NCBI RefSeq assembly: GCF_000172635.2
Contig: NC_018632.1
Span: forward strand, 1,550,001-1,614,000
Direction: 5' to 3'
Source of the DNA: Alteromonas macleodii ATCC 27126
Lineage (GTDB): Bacteria; Pseudomonadota; Gammaproteobacteria; Enterobacterales; Alteromonadaceae
Length of the DNA: 64,000 bases
Below, piece after piece: positions 46,068-56,523 of the stretch; within the stretch, counting starts at the first letter, position 1, and every line of letters begins with the position of its first letter. The notes beneath the pieces were generated by a model. That model was not told where the DNA came from and made no database searches. It was given only the letters and a program-made list of their open reading frames with translations. A program made the position numbers and the translations under genes.

Positions 46068-46550
46068 TCATTGTGTTTGCAGGTTATCAATGACTTTACT
46101 GGTATCGAGTACTTTAACGCTTGATACTTGAAGTACCGTACCGAATTGCGTAAAGGTCATCATGTCAGGTTTAGGAGTACCTTTAACTTCCACAACAAGG
46201 CCGTTCTTTTGATAAGTTTCATCTAAACCATGTAGCGTATAGCGATCGCCGTTTTCAGCAATAAAAGCATAAAAACCGCCTTCGAGATCTTTATAAATAA
46301 TACTGCCCTTCATGGTGACTTCACCTTTTGCATTATCTTCTACGGCTTCAGCCTGAGTAACTGGTTCGGCTACCAGTTCCTTGGGCATAGAACTCTTATC
46401 ATTAGCTTGAACTGTGGAAGATTTGTCTTTCATTTCAGTTCCTTGTTTCTCAAGATCTGCTTGTTTCACTGAGTCGTCATCTCCAGAGCAGCCCGTTGTA
46501 TTTAAAAGGGCAGTAATTACTGCAACAAGGCATAGTGTTTTTGTTTTCAT
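46068..46550 (-). CDS. Putative lipoprotein of unknown function
   Basis: This 160-residue protein has an N-terminal signal and a possible lipobox, ending NTTGC at residue 21. The box is not canonical, because the -3 position is not Leu/Val/Ile, so lipidation is probable rather than certain. A Lys/Asp/Glu/Ser-rich linker (about 25-70) precedes a compact C-terminal domain (about 75-155) that looks like a small OB-type beta fold (YRYTLHGLDET, EVKGTPKPDM). The function is unknown. Confidence 0.6.
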   Translation of the reverse strand: MKTKTLCLVAVITALLNTTGCSGDDDSVKQADLEKQGTEMKDKSSTVQANDKSSMPKELVAEPVTQAEAVEDNAKGEVTMKGSIIYKDLEGGFYAFIAENGDRYTLHGLDETYQKNGLVVEVKGTPKPDMMTFTQFGTVLQVSSVKVLDTSKVIDNLQTQ

Positions 46551-46742
46551 TTTATGTCCTTCATAGTAGTTTTAACGCGCAACAATTCTTAACGTTAAAC
46601 CTAAAATTGATGAAAAGAAAGTCACATTAACGAGTCGGAAAACGGCAATAAAGTATATTTAAGGCGTAAACGGAATGTGTTTGGCTTGATGTACTGTTCT
46701 TATTTTTAAGGCGATGTTCGCTTTCAAAGAAAAAAGAAAGGT

Positions 46743-46781
46743 AAAAAAAGAGCCGGCGCCACTTACATGGGCCAGCTCTTT
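46743..46781 (-). terminator. Terminator after prs
   Basis: AAAGAGCCGGC (46747-46757) and GCCAGCTCTTT (46771-46781) pair with one G-T wobble or mismatch, and the minus strand continues with T. Confidence 0.75.
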
Positions 46782-46805
46782 GGTAGGAGTAACAATATTT
46801 AAATT

Positions 46806-47753
46806 TTAGTATTCAAACATTGCTGAAATAGACTCTTCGTTGCTGATACGACGAATAGTTTCTGCAAGCATCTCAGATAAAGTAAGCTGTTTTACTTTTC
46901 CAATTTGCTTCATCTCTGCACTTAATGGGATAGAGTCGGTAACGATAATTTCGTCAATAACAGACTCTTTAAGGTTGTTTGCAGCGTTACCTGAAAAGAT
47001 AGCGTGAGTTGCGTAAGCATAAACACGACGCGCGCCATGTGCTTTAAGTGCTTCGGCTGCTTTTGCAAGCGTACCGCCTGTATCAATCATGTCATCGACA
47101 ATGATGCAGTCTCTGTCTTTTACGTCACCAATGATGTTCATTACCTGAGCCACGTTCGCTTTAGGGCGACGCTTATCGATAATGGCAAGGTCGGTGTCGT
47201 TAAGTAGTTTCGCAGTAGCACGTGCACGTACAACACCGCCAATGTCAGGAGAAACGACTACAGGGTCGGCAAAATCACGTCTTACCATGTCAGCAAGAAG
47301 GATAGGAGTACCGAATGCGTTATCCACCGGAACATCAAAGAAACCTTGAATCTGTTCGGCGTGTAGGTCGATAGTAAGTACGCGGTCAACACCAACGTTA
47401 GACAGGAAGTCAGCCACTACTTTCGCAGTAATAGGCACCCTAGCTGAACGAACACGACGGTCTTGGCGTGCATAACCAAAGTAAGGAATTACTGCTGTAA
47501 TACGACCAGCTGATGCGCGACGTAGTGCGTCGATCATCACAATAAGTTCCATAAGGTTATCGTTAGTAGGCGCACACGTAGACTGGATAATAAAAACGTC
47601 CGAGCCACGGACGTTTTCATGAATTTCTACGCTGATTTCACCGTCACTGAAACGGCCAACTTTGGCATTTCCAAGTTTGGTGTAGAGGCGATCGGCAACT
47701 TTCTGGGCAAGTTCTGGTACGGCATTACCTGCAAAGAGCTTCATATCTGGCAC
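46806..47753 (-). CDS. prs: Ribose-phosphate pyrophosphokinase
   Basis: Prs makes PRPP from ribose-5-phosphate and ATP, for purine, pyrimidine, histidine, tryptophan and NAD synthesis. The 315-residue protein begins [20 protein letters not shown], nearly identical to E. coli. It shows the flexible loop YARQDRRV, the PRPP-binding [14 protein letters not shown] and the metal-site [12 protein letters not shown] tRNA-Gln and ispE lie directly upstream on the same strand. Confidence 0.98.
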   Translation of the reverse strand: MPDMKLFAGNAVPELAQKVADRLYTKLGNAKVGRFSDGEISVEIHENVRGSDVFIIQSTCAPTNDNLMELIVMIDALRRASAGRITAVIPYFGYARQDRRVRSARVPITAKVVADFLSNVGVDRVLTIDLHAEQIQGFFDVPVDNAFGTPILLADMVRRDFADPVVVSPDIGGVVRARATAKLLNDTDLAIIDKRRPKANVAQVMNIIGDVKDRDCIIVDDMIDTGGTLAKAAEALKAHGARRVYAYATHAIFSGNAANNLKESVIDEIIVTDSIPLSAEMKQIGKVKQLTLSEMLAETIRRISNEESISAMFEY

Positions 47754-47786
47754 AAGTGGTTCCTCAGTGCGTTGATAAAAGAGGTT

Positions 47787-47862
47787 TGGCTGGGGTAGCA
47801 GGACTCGAACCTACGAATGGCGGGATCAAAACCCGCTGCCTTACCAACTTGGCTATACCCCA
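47787..47862 (-). tRNA. tRNA-Gln (UUG), copy 3, between ispE and prs
   Basis: This 76-base tRNA has encoded CCA and anticodon UUG. It differs from the 40.5-kb copies only at the outer T-stem pair, which is G-C here and A-U there. Both sides changed together, so pairing is kept and the gene looks functional. It is probably transcribed with ispE and prs. Confidence 0.96.
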
Positions 47863-47895
47863 ATTTTTAAGTTCTTGTCCGATGTGGCGTACACG

Positions 47896-48774
47896 CTATC
47901 TTTGTTGTTCTAATTTGTCTAATAGTGGTGAGCGATTCACACCTTTTGCGACAAAACTCTGCCAAGTTTCAGGCATTTGAGCCCTAACTTGTTCGGCTAA
48001 AGTGTAGTCAGAAAAAGTGGCAAACACGCATGCACCTGTGCCCGTCATTCGCGACGGTGCGTAGTGTACCAACCACTGTAATAATTTTGCAACTTCAGGA
48101 TAGCGATTCGCGACTAATTGCTGACAATCATTCCAAGTTTTTTCAAATTTATAGTCTTCCCAACGTATCGCAGGTGTATTTCTGGGCAAATCCGGCGAGG
48201 TGAACACTTCGGCTGTGCTGACATGAACATTTGGGTTCGCTACAAGAAAATACTGTTCTTTTTGGGGAGCTGGCGTTATCTCTTCTCCAACGCCTCCTGC
48301 AAATGCAGTTAGACCTCGCACAAAAATAGGTACATCAGCGCCTAAAGATAACCCAAGCTCAGCCAGTTCATCTTCACTTAGCCCTGTGTTCCAAAGGTGA
48401 TTAAGCGCCACTAACGTGGTTGCCGCATTCGATGAACCCCCGCCAATTCCGCCCCCCATAGGAAGGCGCTTGTCTAACGAAATAACGGCACCTTTATCAC
48501 ATTTTGTTTTTGTTGCCAGCAGTCGCGCTGCTTTTACAATTAAATTGTCATCGTCTGGCACACCATCAAGAGGTGTTTCCATGCGAATGGCTGTGTCGTC
48601 TGTACTTATGTCAAAGGCGAGTGCATCGCCGTAATCCAGCATTTGAAACAGACTTTGAAGCTGGTGATAGCCGTTGTCGTAGCGGCCAAGTATATGCAAG
48701 AAAAGATTCAGTTTAGCGGGGGAAGGCCACCAATCTTTATGTTCTGAAACAGATGAGTTCACTACAGAGTCCAC
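47896..48774 (-). CDS. ispE: 4-diphosphocytidyl-2-C-methyl-D-erythritol kinase
   Basis: IspE phosphorylates CDP-methylerythritol in the non-mevalonate isoprenoid pathway. The 292-residue GHMP kinase has [21 protein letters not shown] near the N-terminus, [22 protein letters not shown] (phosphate loop, about 105-126) and [13 protein letters not shown] near the end. The first 12 codons overlap the 3' end of lolB, so the two are coupled. prs follows after the tRNA, as in E. coli. Confidence 0.96.
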   Translation of the reverse strand: MDSVVNSSVSEHKDWWPSPAKLNLFLHILGRYDNGYHQLQSLFQMLDYGDALAFDISTDDTAIRMETPLDGVPDDDNLIVKAARLLATKTKCDKGAVISLDKRLPMGGGIGGGSSNAATTLVALNHLWNTGLSEDELAELGLSLGADVPIFVRGLTAFAGGVGEEITPAPQKEQYFLVANPNVHVSTAEVFTSPDLPRNTPAIRWEDYKFEKTWNDCQQLVANRYPEVAKLLQWLVHYAPSRMTGTGACVFATFSDYTLAEQVRAQMPETWQSFVAKGVNRSPLLDKLEQQR

Positions 48775-49388
48775 TGATAAATTTTAATTTTAAGCTGAGT
48801 ATTAGGCATGTCCGGCGTTTCATTCTGGGTAAGCGTTATGCTGTGAGGCAACCATACAGATGTGCCATCATCTAGCTCAACACTACCGTAGTTACCGTAA
48901 GCAACTTGCCAATTGCGGCAACCTTGGCAATAGCTCTCTAGGGTATTAACCAACCCTTTTTCAGTTAGGGTGAATTTATCACCGTCTAGCGGTAAGCCTT
49001 TTACCCAAGACAATAGTGATTCCACCGGAATGACCATTCCCGTAATCTGATAAATAAGTGGTTCTGGTAAAGCATCTACATACGTTTCACCGTCAGCCTC
49101 TAATACCGACTGCTGCTGGGTAACGTAAAGGTTAACCAGACTTACCCCTAGAAAATTGGTTAATCGAAAATCAAAATCACCGGAATCGTTTTTCCAGACT
49201 AAATTAAGGCTGGCCGCTTCCTTTCCTTGGCGAAATGCAATTTTTCCGCGCATTTGCCACTTATGTACTTCAGCAACTTTTTCAAGTTGGGCCGTGAGGT
49301 TTACCGCGTTTTCTGGGCCTTTGGGAGCGGTTGTGCATGCGCTCAGTACGAAGCAGAGAAACAACAGTAGGGAAATAAAGCGAATCAT
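48762..49388 (-). CDS. lolB: Outer-membrane lipoprotein-insertion receptor LolB
   Basis: LolB receives lipoproteins from LolA and inserts them into the outer membrane. The 208-residue precursor has a signal peptide and lipobox LSAC, with the lipid-bearing Cys at residue 18. [22 protein letters not shown] is the conserved N-terminal strand region of the mature protein. The gene is divergent from hemA and followed by ispE, as in E. coli. Confidence 0.93.
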   Translation of the reverse strand: MIRFISLLLFLCFVLSACTTAPKGPENAVNLTAQLEKVAEVHKWQMRGKIAFRQGKEAASLNLVWKNDSGDFDFRLTNFLGVSLVNLYVTQQQSVLEADGETYVDALPEPLIYQITGMVIPVESLLSWVKGLPLDGDKFTLTEKGLVNTLESYCQGCRNWQVAYGNYGSVELDDGTSVWLPHSITLTQNETPDMPNTQLKIKIYQWTL

Positions 49389-49519
49389 TAAGGCGCGTTA
49401 CCTGTATAAAAATAAAACACATTTAATTGTGACATTATGGGAACACAGTTTCACCAACACTTTCAATCATTTTGGGTTTTTCGTACAATGCCGCTCCGAC
49501 GTTGCCAGCACAGATTTTA

Positions 49520-50794
49520 ATGACTTTACTCGCCCTCGGTATTAACCACAAAACAGCACCAGTAGCACTTCGCGAAAAAGTGGCCTTTACACCGGATTCT
49601 CTGGTGGAAGCGCTTGCGAGTTTAAAAAAGCTGGAAGGCGTAGATGAGTCTGTCATTGTATCGACCTGTAACCGCACTGAGCTATACGTCAATACTCAAG
49701 ACGACACCGGCCAAAAGCTTCTACAATGGTTAAGTGACTTCCATCACTTGGATGTAGAAGAGATTGCCAATAACAGCTATGTGCTCGCGCAGGATGAAGC
49801 GGTAAAGCACATTATGCGTGTAGCCAGCGGACTTGATTCACTGATTTTGGGAGAACCTCAAATCTTAGGTCAGGTGAAGCAGGCGTTTGGTGATGCAAAA
49901 CACTCAGGTATGGTGAGCAGCGAATTTGATAAGCTGTTTCAACATACGTTTTCGGTGGCGAAGCGAGTTCGCAGTGAAACAGATATAGGTGCAAACGCGG
50001 TAAGCGTGGCATATGCAGCCGTTCAGTTGGCCAAGCATATATTCGCTGAACTACCAAAACGTTCAGTGTTATTAGTGGGAGCTGGCGAAACCATTGAGCT
50101 TGTGGCTCAGCATTTGAAAGAGCAGGGCGTGAGCTGTTTGGCGGTGGCGAATAGAACCGTAGCCCGCGCAGAGGCCTTAGCCGAAACACTAGATGCGAGT
50201 GTGTTTACCTTATCGCAAGTGCCAGAGCACTTAAAAGACTTTGATATCGTGATAAGCTCTACCGCTAGCCAACTGCCCTTAATTGGCAAGGGGATGGTGG
50301 AGAAAGCCCTTAAACAGCGCAAAAATATGCCGATGTTTTTGGTGGACTTGGCGGTACCACGAGATATTGAGTCAGAGGTTAACGAGCTAGGCGATGCCTA
50401 TCTTTATACTGTTGATGATCTGCAGCATATTGTTCAGAAGAATTTAGAAAACCGCGAGCAAGCAGCAAAAGAAGCGGAAAAGCTCATCGACAAACAAGCT
50501 GGCGACTACATGACGTGGAAGCAGTCGCAGCAATCGATAGATTTAGTAAGACAGTATCGCCAAAAAGGCATGGCACAGCGTGACGATATTGTGGAAAAAG
50601 CCAAAGCGCAATTAGCGGAAGGTAAAAATGCCGAAACGGTATTAGAAGAAATGGCGTATAAATTAACCAATACGCTATTGCACCCAACAACCTTAGCGTT
50701 ACGCGAGGCTGCCATGCACGATGACCCGGCATTGAGCCGATGGATGGGACAGGCATTAGATTTATCTGACTTTTCGTCAGACGATAATAAATAA
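49520..50794 (+). CDS. hemA: Glutamyl-tRNA reductase
   Basis: HemA reduces glutamyl-tRNA to glutamate-1-semialdehyde, the first committed step of haem synthesis. The 424-residue protein starts MTLLALGINHKTAPVALREK. It has the catalytic Cys in VSTCNRTELY (about 50), GEPQILGQVKQAF, the NADPH loop LLVGAGETIELVA and a C-terminal dimerisation helix. The 424-residue frame from 49520 matches the family; a longer frame to 49472 has no support. prfA follows in the same operon. Confidence 0.97.
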   Translation: MTLLALGINHKTAPVALREKVAFTPDSLVEALASLKKLEGVDESVIVSTCNRTELYVNTQDDTGQKLLQWLSDFHHLDVEEIANNSYVLAQDEAVKHIMRVASGLDSLILGEPQILGQVKQAFGDAKHSGMVSSEFDKLFQHTFSVAKRVRSETDIGANAVSVAYAAVQLAKHIFAELPKRSVLLVGAGETIELVAQHLKEQGVSCLAVANRTVARAEALAETLDASVFTLSQVPEHLKDFDIVISSTASQLPLIGKGMVEKALKQRKNMPMFLVDLAVPRDIESEVNELGDAYLYTVDDLQHIVQKNLENREQAAKEAEKLIDKQAGDYMTWKQSQQSIDLVRQYRQKGMAQRDDIVEKAKAQLAEGKNAETVLEEMAYKLTNTLLHPTTLALREAAMHDDPALSRWMGQALDLSDFSSDDNK

Positions 50795-50809
50795 GGTAAT
50801 AAGAAGCAT

Positions 50810-51895
50810 ATGAAAGAGTCGGTAGTTAGGAAACTCGAACACTTAGTCGAGCGTTTCGAAGAAGTTCAGGCGTTGTTAGGCGACCCTGGAGTTATCGGCG
50901 ATCAGGATAAGTTTCGCAACTTGTCAAAAGAGTTCAGTCAGCTAGAAGATGTAGTGGCAGGCTTTAATGCTTATCAGCAAGCACAAGAAAACTTGGCTTC
51001 AGCGCAGGAAATGCTGAATGAAGACGACGCCGAAATGCGCGAGATGGCGCAGGAAGAGATGAAAGATGCCAAGGCGGAAATTGAACGCCTTGAAACTGAA
51101 CTTCAGGTGCTACTCCTGCCAAAAGATCCTAACGATGATAACAACTGTTTCTTGGAAATTCGCGCTGGTGCGGGTGGTGACGAAGCGGCAATATTCGCAG
51201 GTGACTTGTTCCGCATGTACAGCCGTTATGCCGAAAGCCGTGGCTGGCGTGTAGAGTTAGTAAACGCCAATGAAGGTGAGCATGGTGGTTATAAAGAAGT
51301 CATTGCGAATGTTAGCGGCGATGGCGTGTACGGCGTATTGAAATTCGAGTCGGGCGGTCACCGCGTACAGCGTGTACCAGAAACCGAATCACAAGGCCGT
51401 ATCCATACCTCGGCATGTACCGTGGCGGTATTACCAGAAATTCCAGAGTCGCAGGCAATTGAAATTAATCCTGCAGAGCTTCGCATCGATACCTTCCGTG
51501 CATCAGGTGCGGGTGGTCAGCACGTTAACAAAACCGACTCGGCTATTCGTATTACTCACTTGCCAACAGGCTTGGTAGTGGAATGTCAGGACGAGCGTTC
51601 ACAGCACAAAAACCGTGCGAAAGCGATGTCGGTACTTCAAGCGCGCTTAAATCAGATTGAAGAAGAGAAGCGAGCAGCAGAAGAGGCTTCTACTCGTAAG
51701 AGCCTAGTCGGTAGCGGTGACCGCTCTGAGCGAATTCGTACTTATAACTTCCCGCAGGGACGTGTAACCGACCACCGTATCAACCTGACTATTTATCGTT
51801 TAGACGAAGTAGTGGAGGGTGACCTTAAGCAGCTTATCGACCCAATTTTGCAAGAGCATCAGGCCGATTTGCTGGCCTCTCTTTCTGACGAATAA
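50810..51895 (+). CDS. prfA: Peptide chain release factor 1
   Basis: RF1 recognises UAA and UAG and triggers release of the finished peptide. The 361-residue protein has a long coiled N-terminal domain, the stop-codon PxT-type motif ([14 protein letters not shown]) and the catalytic GGQ in [16 protein letters not shown] (about 230-245). The Gln is the methylation target of the downstream PrmC. hemA-prfA-prmC is the usual operon order. Confidence 0.98.
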   Translation: MKESVVRKLEHLVERFEEVQALLGDPGVIGDQDKFRNLSKEFSQLEDVVAGFNAYQQAQENLASAQEMLNEDDAEMREMAQEEMKDAKAEIERLETELQVLLLPKDPNDDNNCFLEIRAGAGGDEAAIFAGDLFRMYSRYAESRGWRVELVNANEGEHGGYKEVIANVSGDGVYGVLKFESGGHRVQRVPETESQGRIHTSACTVAVLPEIPESQAIEINPAELRIDTFRASGAGGQHVNKTDSAIRITHLPTGLVVECQDERSQHKNRAKAMSVLQARLNQIEEEKRAAEEASTRKSLVGSGDRSERIRTYNFPQGRVTDHRINLTIYRLDEVVEGDLKQLIDPILQEHQADLLASLSDE

Positions 51896-51931
51896 CGCTG
51901 TCTTGTTACACAAACTGTTTATAGAAAAACA

Positions 51932-52771
51932 ATGCGCATAGACAACGCCTTAGCATGGGCTGCTGAGCAACTAGAGGGTGGGGAGTCACCCTCTGTTGAT
52001 GCCAAAGTCATGTTGGCGAACATTCTAGGTAAGTCACAAACTTACCTATTCACATGGCCTAATAAAACCTTGGATGCCGCCCAAAAAGCGCAGTTTGAAG
52101 CGGATGTGGCCAAGCGTAAACGGGGTGAGCCCGTGGCGTATATTATCGGCAAGCGTGATTTCTGGACTCTGTCACTGTTTACCTCGCCAGATACGTTAAT
52201 TCCACGACCGGATACTGAAGTATTGGTTGAGCACGTGCTTAATTGGGCAAATCAACACTCCTCTGCATCCTTATCAATCTGTGATTTGGGAACAGGCACC
52301 GGCGCCATTGCGTTGGCATTAGCGAGCGAACTGCCAGAAGCATCCGTTACTGGCGTAGACTTTCAAGCGGGGGCGGTGAACCTTGCTACCCGTAATGCCC
52401 AAGCTAATAGCATAGCCAATGCGCATTTTGTTCAAAGTGATTGGTTTAGTGCGCTGGCAGGTCAAACCTTCGACATTATTGTTTCAAACCCACCTTATAT
52501 AGAAGAATCCAGTCCATACCTTAATGAGGGCGACGTGCGTTTTGAACCAAAAACAGCATTAACCTCGGGCAGTGATGGTCTAGACGACATCAAACAGATT
52601 ATTAATAACGCGCCGCAATATCTCAATAAAGGTGCCTTACTTGCATTCGAACACGGCTTTGACCAAGGGGCTGCGGTAAACGCTTTGCTCGTAGATGCGG
52701 GATTTGTAGAAGTCAAAACTGTTAAAGACTACGGCGACAATGACCGTGTAACGCTAGGACAGTGGCAGTAG
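51932..52771 (+). CDS. prmC: Release factor glutamine methyltransferase
   Basis: PrmC methylates the Gln of the GGQ motif in RF1 and RF2. The 279-residue protein has an N-terminal helical domain, the SAM-binding CDLGTGTGAIALALA (about 115) and the catalytic NPPYIEESSPYL (about 187). It follows prfA by 36 bases. The conserved PRPDTEVLVE segment precedes the SAM fold. Confidence 0.97.
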   Translation: MRIDNALAWAAEQLEGGESPSVDAKVMLANILGKSQTYLFTWPNKTLDAAQKAQFEADVAKRKRGEPVAYIIGKRDFWTLSLFTSPDTLIPRPDTEVLVEHVLNWANQHSSASLSICDLGTGTGAIALALASELPEASVTGVDFQAGAVNLATRNAQANSIANAHFVQSDWFSALAGQTFDIIVSNPPYIEESSPYLNEGDVRFEPKTALTSGSDGLDDIKQIINNAPQYLNKGALLAFEHGFDQGAAVNALLVDAGFVEVKTVKDYGDNDRVTLGQWQ

Positions 52772-52924
52772 TTTTCAACTTCCAAAGAAATTATCTTTCC
52801 TGTAGTTATCAAAATTTAATTGCAAACTTGCTAATATTTTGTTTTACATTAGTATCTATTAAGCGGTTGTAAGACCTCAAAAAGCACTAAGTTAAACAAT
52901 CTCTTACACTACAGGACGTACCAG

Positions 52925-54487
52925 ATGAATGATGACTTTCTTTTCGCAGAAGATGACGATGAAAATGAAGTAGATGATCTGGGTAGCTGGAAAGTACTCA
53001 TTGTTGATGATGAACCCGAAGTACACGCCGTTACCAAGCTGGCGCTAAATGACTTTAGTTTAAATGGCAAAACCCTTGAGTTTGTTAGTGCCTATAGCGG
53101 AGAGGAAGCGAAGGCCATTTTCAAAACCCATGATGATATCGCCGTTGTGTTACTTGATGTTGTTATGGAGACTGATGACGCCGGTCTTAAAGTGGCGGAG
53201 TATGTTCGTAACGAATTAGACAATCATTTCACGCGTATTATTTTGCGTACTGGACAACCTGGCCAAGCCCCTGAAAAAGATGTCATCATTAATTACGACA
53301 TCAACGACTACAAGTCGAAAACCGAACTGACCGCGCAAAAACTTTTTACTGTTATCATTGCAGCGCTCCGCTCATATCGAGATATTATCGTTATCGAAGA
53401 AAATAGACGCGGCCTTGAAAAAATTATAGATGCGTCTGTGGATTTATTTTCCTCCCGTTCCCTCGAAAAGTTCATGCAGGGGATTATTCAACAGCTGGCA
53501 TCTATTCTGGGCTGTTCAAAGGATGCAGCCTACATTACTACAGCGGTGGCAACCACATCGCGTACTATTAATACCAGCAACAACAAATTGGGTGACGACG
53601 AACTATATGTTTTTGCTGGCAACGGTGAGTACGCCAGTAAGGAAGGGGTGCCTTTAAAAGACGCGATTAGCGCACAAGAATATGCCCTGTGCGCAAGAGC
53701 CATGCGCGATAAGCAAATTGTTTATGCAGAAGATCACGTTGTGGCTTATTGCAACAGTAAAAGCCACAATGGCGCACTCTTGTACTTGTCAGGATTACCG
53801 AGACGAATAGGGGAAAGTGATCGTCATCTGGTAAAACGCTTTTCAGACAGTGTTCAGCTTGCTTTTGACAACGTACTTAAAACCGTAGATGTTGAAGCGA
53901 CGCAGAAAGAAATAATTGAGCGTTTAGGTCGAGCGTTAGAGCATGAGTCAAATGCATCAAATAATCTCACAAGAATGGTTGAAATGGCGCAACTGTTGGC
54001 AGAAAAGGTTGGGCTGAACGAGCAAGACATCCACGCATTACGCCTTGCCGTGCCACTCCATGATATTGGGACGTCTATAGTGCCTAAATCTATTTTGCAC
54101 AAAACGACGCCGTTAACCGAAGAGGAAGTATTTAAAATACGTCAGCATGCTGAATTTGGTTACCAGATCTTGCGAGATTCAAGCCGGCCCACTATCCAAC
54201 TTGCAGCAATGTTAGCAAAGCAGCATCACGAACGCTGGGATGGAAAGGGATATCCAGACGGGCTTAAAGGCGAAGAAATTGATATAAAAAGCCGTATTGC
54301 CACGTTAGTTGATGTGTTTGATGCACTGTTAAACGCAAGGCCGTATAAGCCAGCGTGGACAATTGATAAGGTTGAAGCCGTATTGAAAGAGGAAAGTGGC
54401 AAGCACTTCGACCCTGATTTAGTTCAGTGTATGCTAAATGACCTTCCGGCCTTTATGGCAATTCAAGCTCAATTCCCTGACGCATAA
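52925..54487 (+). CDS. Response regulator with DUF3369 and HD-GYP domain
   Basis: This 520-residue cytosolic protein of two-component/c-di-GMP signalling begins with a very acidic stretch. The receiver domain (about 20-135) has VLIVDDEPEVHAV and the phospho-acceptor Asp in VVLLDVVMETDD (about 77). A DUF3369 sensor (about 150-320) and a C-terminal HD-GYP domain (about 335-510) follow. The HD-GYP domain has LHDIGTS, LAKQHHERWDGKGYPDG and DVFDAL, so c-di-GMP hydrolysis to pGpG/GMP is likely. No histidine kinase is adjacent. It sits between prmC and the sirB2-like gene. Confidence 0.92.
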   Translation: MNDDFLFAEDDDENEVDDLGSWKVLIVDDEPEVHAVTKLALNDFSLNGKTLEFVSAYSGEEAKAIFKTHDDIAVVLLDVVMETDDAGLKVAEYVRNELDNHFTRIILRTGQPGQAPEKDVIINYDINDYKSKTELTAQKLFTVIIAALRSYRDIIVIEENRRGLEKIIDASVDLFSSRSLEKFMQGIIQQLASILGCSKDAAYITTAVATTSRTINTSNNKLGDDELYVFAGNGEYASKEGVPLKDAISAQEYALCARAMRDKQIVYAEDHVVAYCNSKSHNGALLYLSGLPRRIGESDRHLVKRFSDSVQLAFDNVLKTVDVEATQKEIIERLGRALEHESNASNNLTRMVEMAQLLAEKVGLNEQDIHALRLAVPLHDIGTSIVPKSILHKTTPLTEEEVFKIRQHAEFGYQILRDSSRPTIQLAAMLAKQHHERWDGKGYPDGLKGEEIDIKSRIATLVDVFDALLNARPYKPAWTIDKVEAVLKEESGKHFDPDLVQCMLNDLPAFMAIQAQFPDA

Positions 54488-54567
54488 TGATTTATTTCTC
54501 CGTTATTTACGTACTGTAATACGTTACAATAACAGCCTCTAGACAGGCGCCATAATTAAAACGAAGG

Positions 54568-54593
54568 CAGGTGCTACATGCACCTGTTTTTTT
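54568..54593 (+). terminator. Terminator after the HD-GYP gene
   Basis: CAGGTGC (54568-54574) pairs with GCACCTG (54580-54586) across TACAT, followed by seven T. Confidence 0.85.
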
Positions 54594-54719
54594 GAGTCTG
54601 CTACTCGTATTCTGAGTCTGTTGAATTTTGCATTGCTGTAAAACTAAATCGGCTCAATTAACACCTGTGTTAAAGTAACCAGAAGCAGCCTTACTATCTA
54701 ATAAGAACAGGAACACATT

Positions 54720-55091
54720 ATGTACATGATGGCTAAACACCTTCACATGACCGCCGTTGGCTTGAGCATATTATTTTTTGTCTTTCGCTTTATATGGAGT
54801 CAATTCGACGCTACAGCACTTAGCAAAAAATGGGTTAAAATTCTCCCTCATATCATTGATACCGTGCTATTAGCCAGCGCAATTTGGCTATGCATTATTT
54901 TGTCTCAATATCCTTTAGTTAATGCATGGCTCACATTTAAAGTTGTGGGCGTGGTGCTGTACATAGTGTTTGGATTGTTTGCATTGAAAAAAGCCAAAAC
55001 AGCGTTAGGCAAATGGAGCTTTTTCGTAGCAGCGCTTGTTGTGCTTATGGCAACGGCTATGGTTGCTGTAACCAAACAACCTCTTTTTTAA
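54720..55091 (+). CDS. sirB2: SirB2 family membrane protein
   Basis: A 123-residue inner-membrane protein with four hydrophobic helices; it begins MAKHLHMTAVGLSILFFVFRF after two extra residues. It matches the SirB2 pattern (N-terminal KxLH and aromatic-rich first helix, C-terminal short tail). The role is unclear. In E. coli sirB2 sits with sirB1 between prmC and kdsA; here kdsA follows 20 bases downstream and sirB1 is absent. Confidence 0.82.
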   Translation: MYMMAKHLHMTAVGLSILFFVFRFIWSQFDATALSKKWVKILPHIIDTVLLASAIWLCIILSQYPLVNAWLTFKVVGVVLYIVFGLFALKKAKTALGKWSFFVAALVVLMATAMVAVTKQPLF

Positions 55092-55108
55092 GATTTAATT
55101 GGAAATAG

Positions 55109-55966
<858 letters not shown>

Positions 55967-55984
55967 GCTAGTATTTGATGGCGT

Positions 55985-56006
55985 ATGCCGGTGCAAGCAC
56001 CGGCAT
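55985..56006. other. Hairpin between kdsA and the small secreted protein gene
   Basis: ATGCCGGTGC and GCACCGGCAT form a near-perfect 10-bp dyad, 18 bases past the kdsA stop, without a T-run. It could be a Rho-aided or bidirectional 3' end. Confidence 0.45.
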
Positions 56007-56028
56007 GCGTATCAGGTGTGTGAGTTGC

Positions 56029-56307
56029 TTATTCCGCTTCAGAAACGTTTACGCGCTCTTCACCTTTTGTCATTGCTAATAAGTTCTTGTGAAGCTGAAC
56101 TTGCGTCTCTTCAGCTAAAATCGCTTTAGACTGCTTTTTCACAACAATGTGCGCATCGTTTTCTGGCAGTACTTCGGCCATTTTTACGCTGGTCATTGCT
56201 GTGTTGATTAACGATTGTAGATTGATCTTTTCTGGTTGTGCGTTAGCATTTGCAGCAGCGCTTACAAAAGCCATTACAGAAACACTAGCTAAAAGTAATT
56301 TTTTCAT
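56029..56307 (-). CDS. Small secreted protein, 92 residues
   Basis: The ATG at 56307 has AGG 7 bases upstream (a GTG at 56313 is too close to it). The signal peptide ends ANANA, just before QPEKIN. The mature part of about 70 residues is helical and charged (LINTAMTSVKMAEVLPENDAHIV, VVKKQSKAILAEETQ). No family was recognised. It lies alone between kdsA and gcvA on the opposite strand. Confidence 0.6.
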   Translation of the reverse strand: MKKLLLASVSVMAFVSAAANANAQPEKINLQSLINTAMTSVKMAEVLPENDAHIVVKKQSKAILAEETQVQLHKNLLAMTKGEERVNVSEAE

Positions 56308-56523
56308 TTTCACACCTAATAAAAATAATTAAATAATTGTTGATGAATGTTAAAATGTTTAACAAATGTTCATCATAAAATGCTGAAATTAAATGTTCTT
56401 TTTTAATTTCGGGTAAATTATAGTCAGTGGGTGGTGAAAAATAAAACGAGTAAAAGTATGGGTTGTCATTAGAAAAACTAATGAATTTGTCATGCTTCGG
56501 TCACACTGGATTAAAAACGATAT

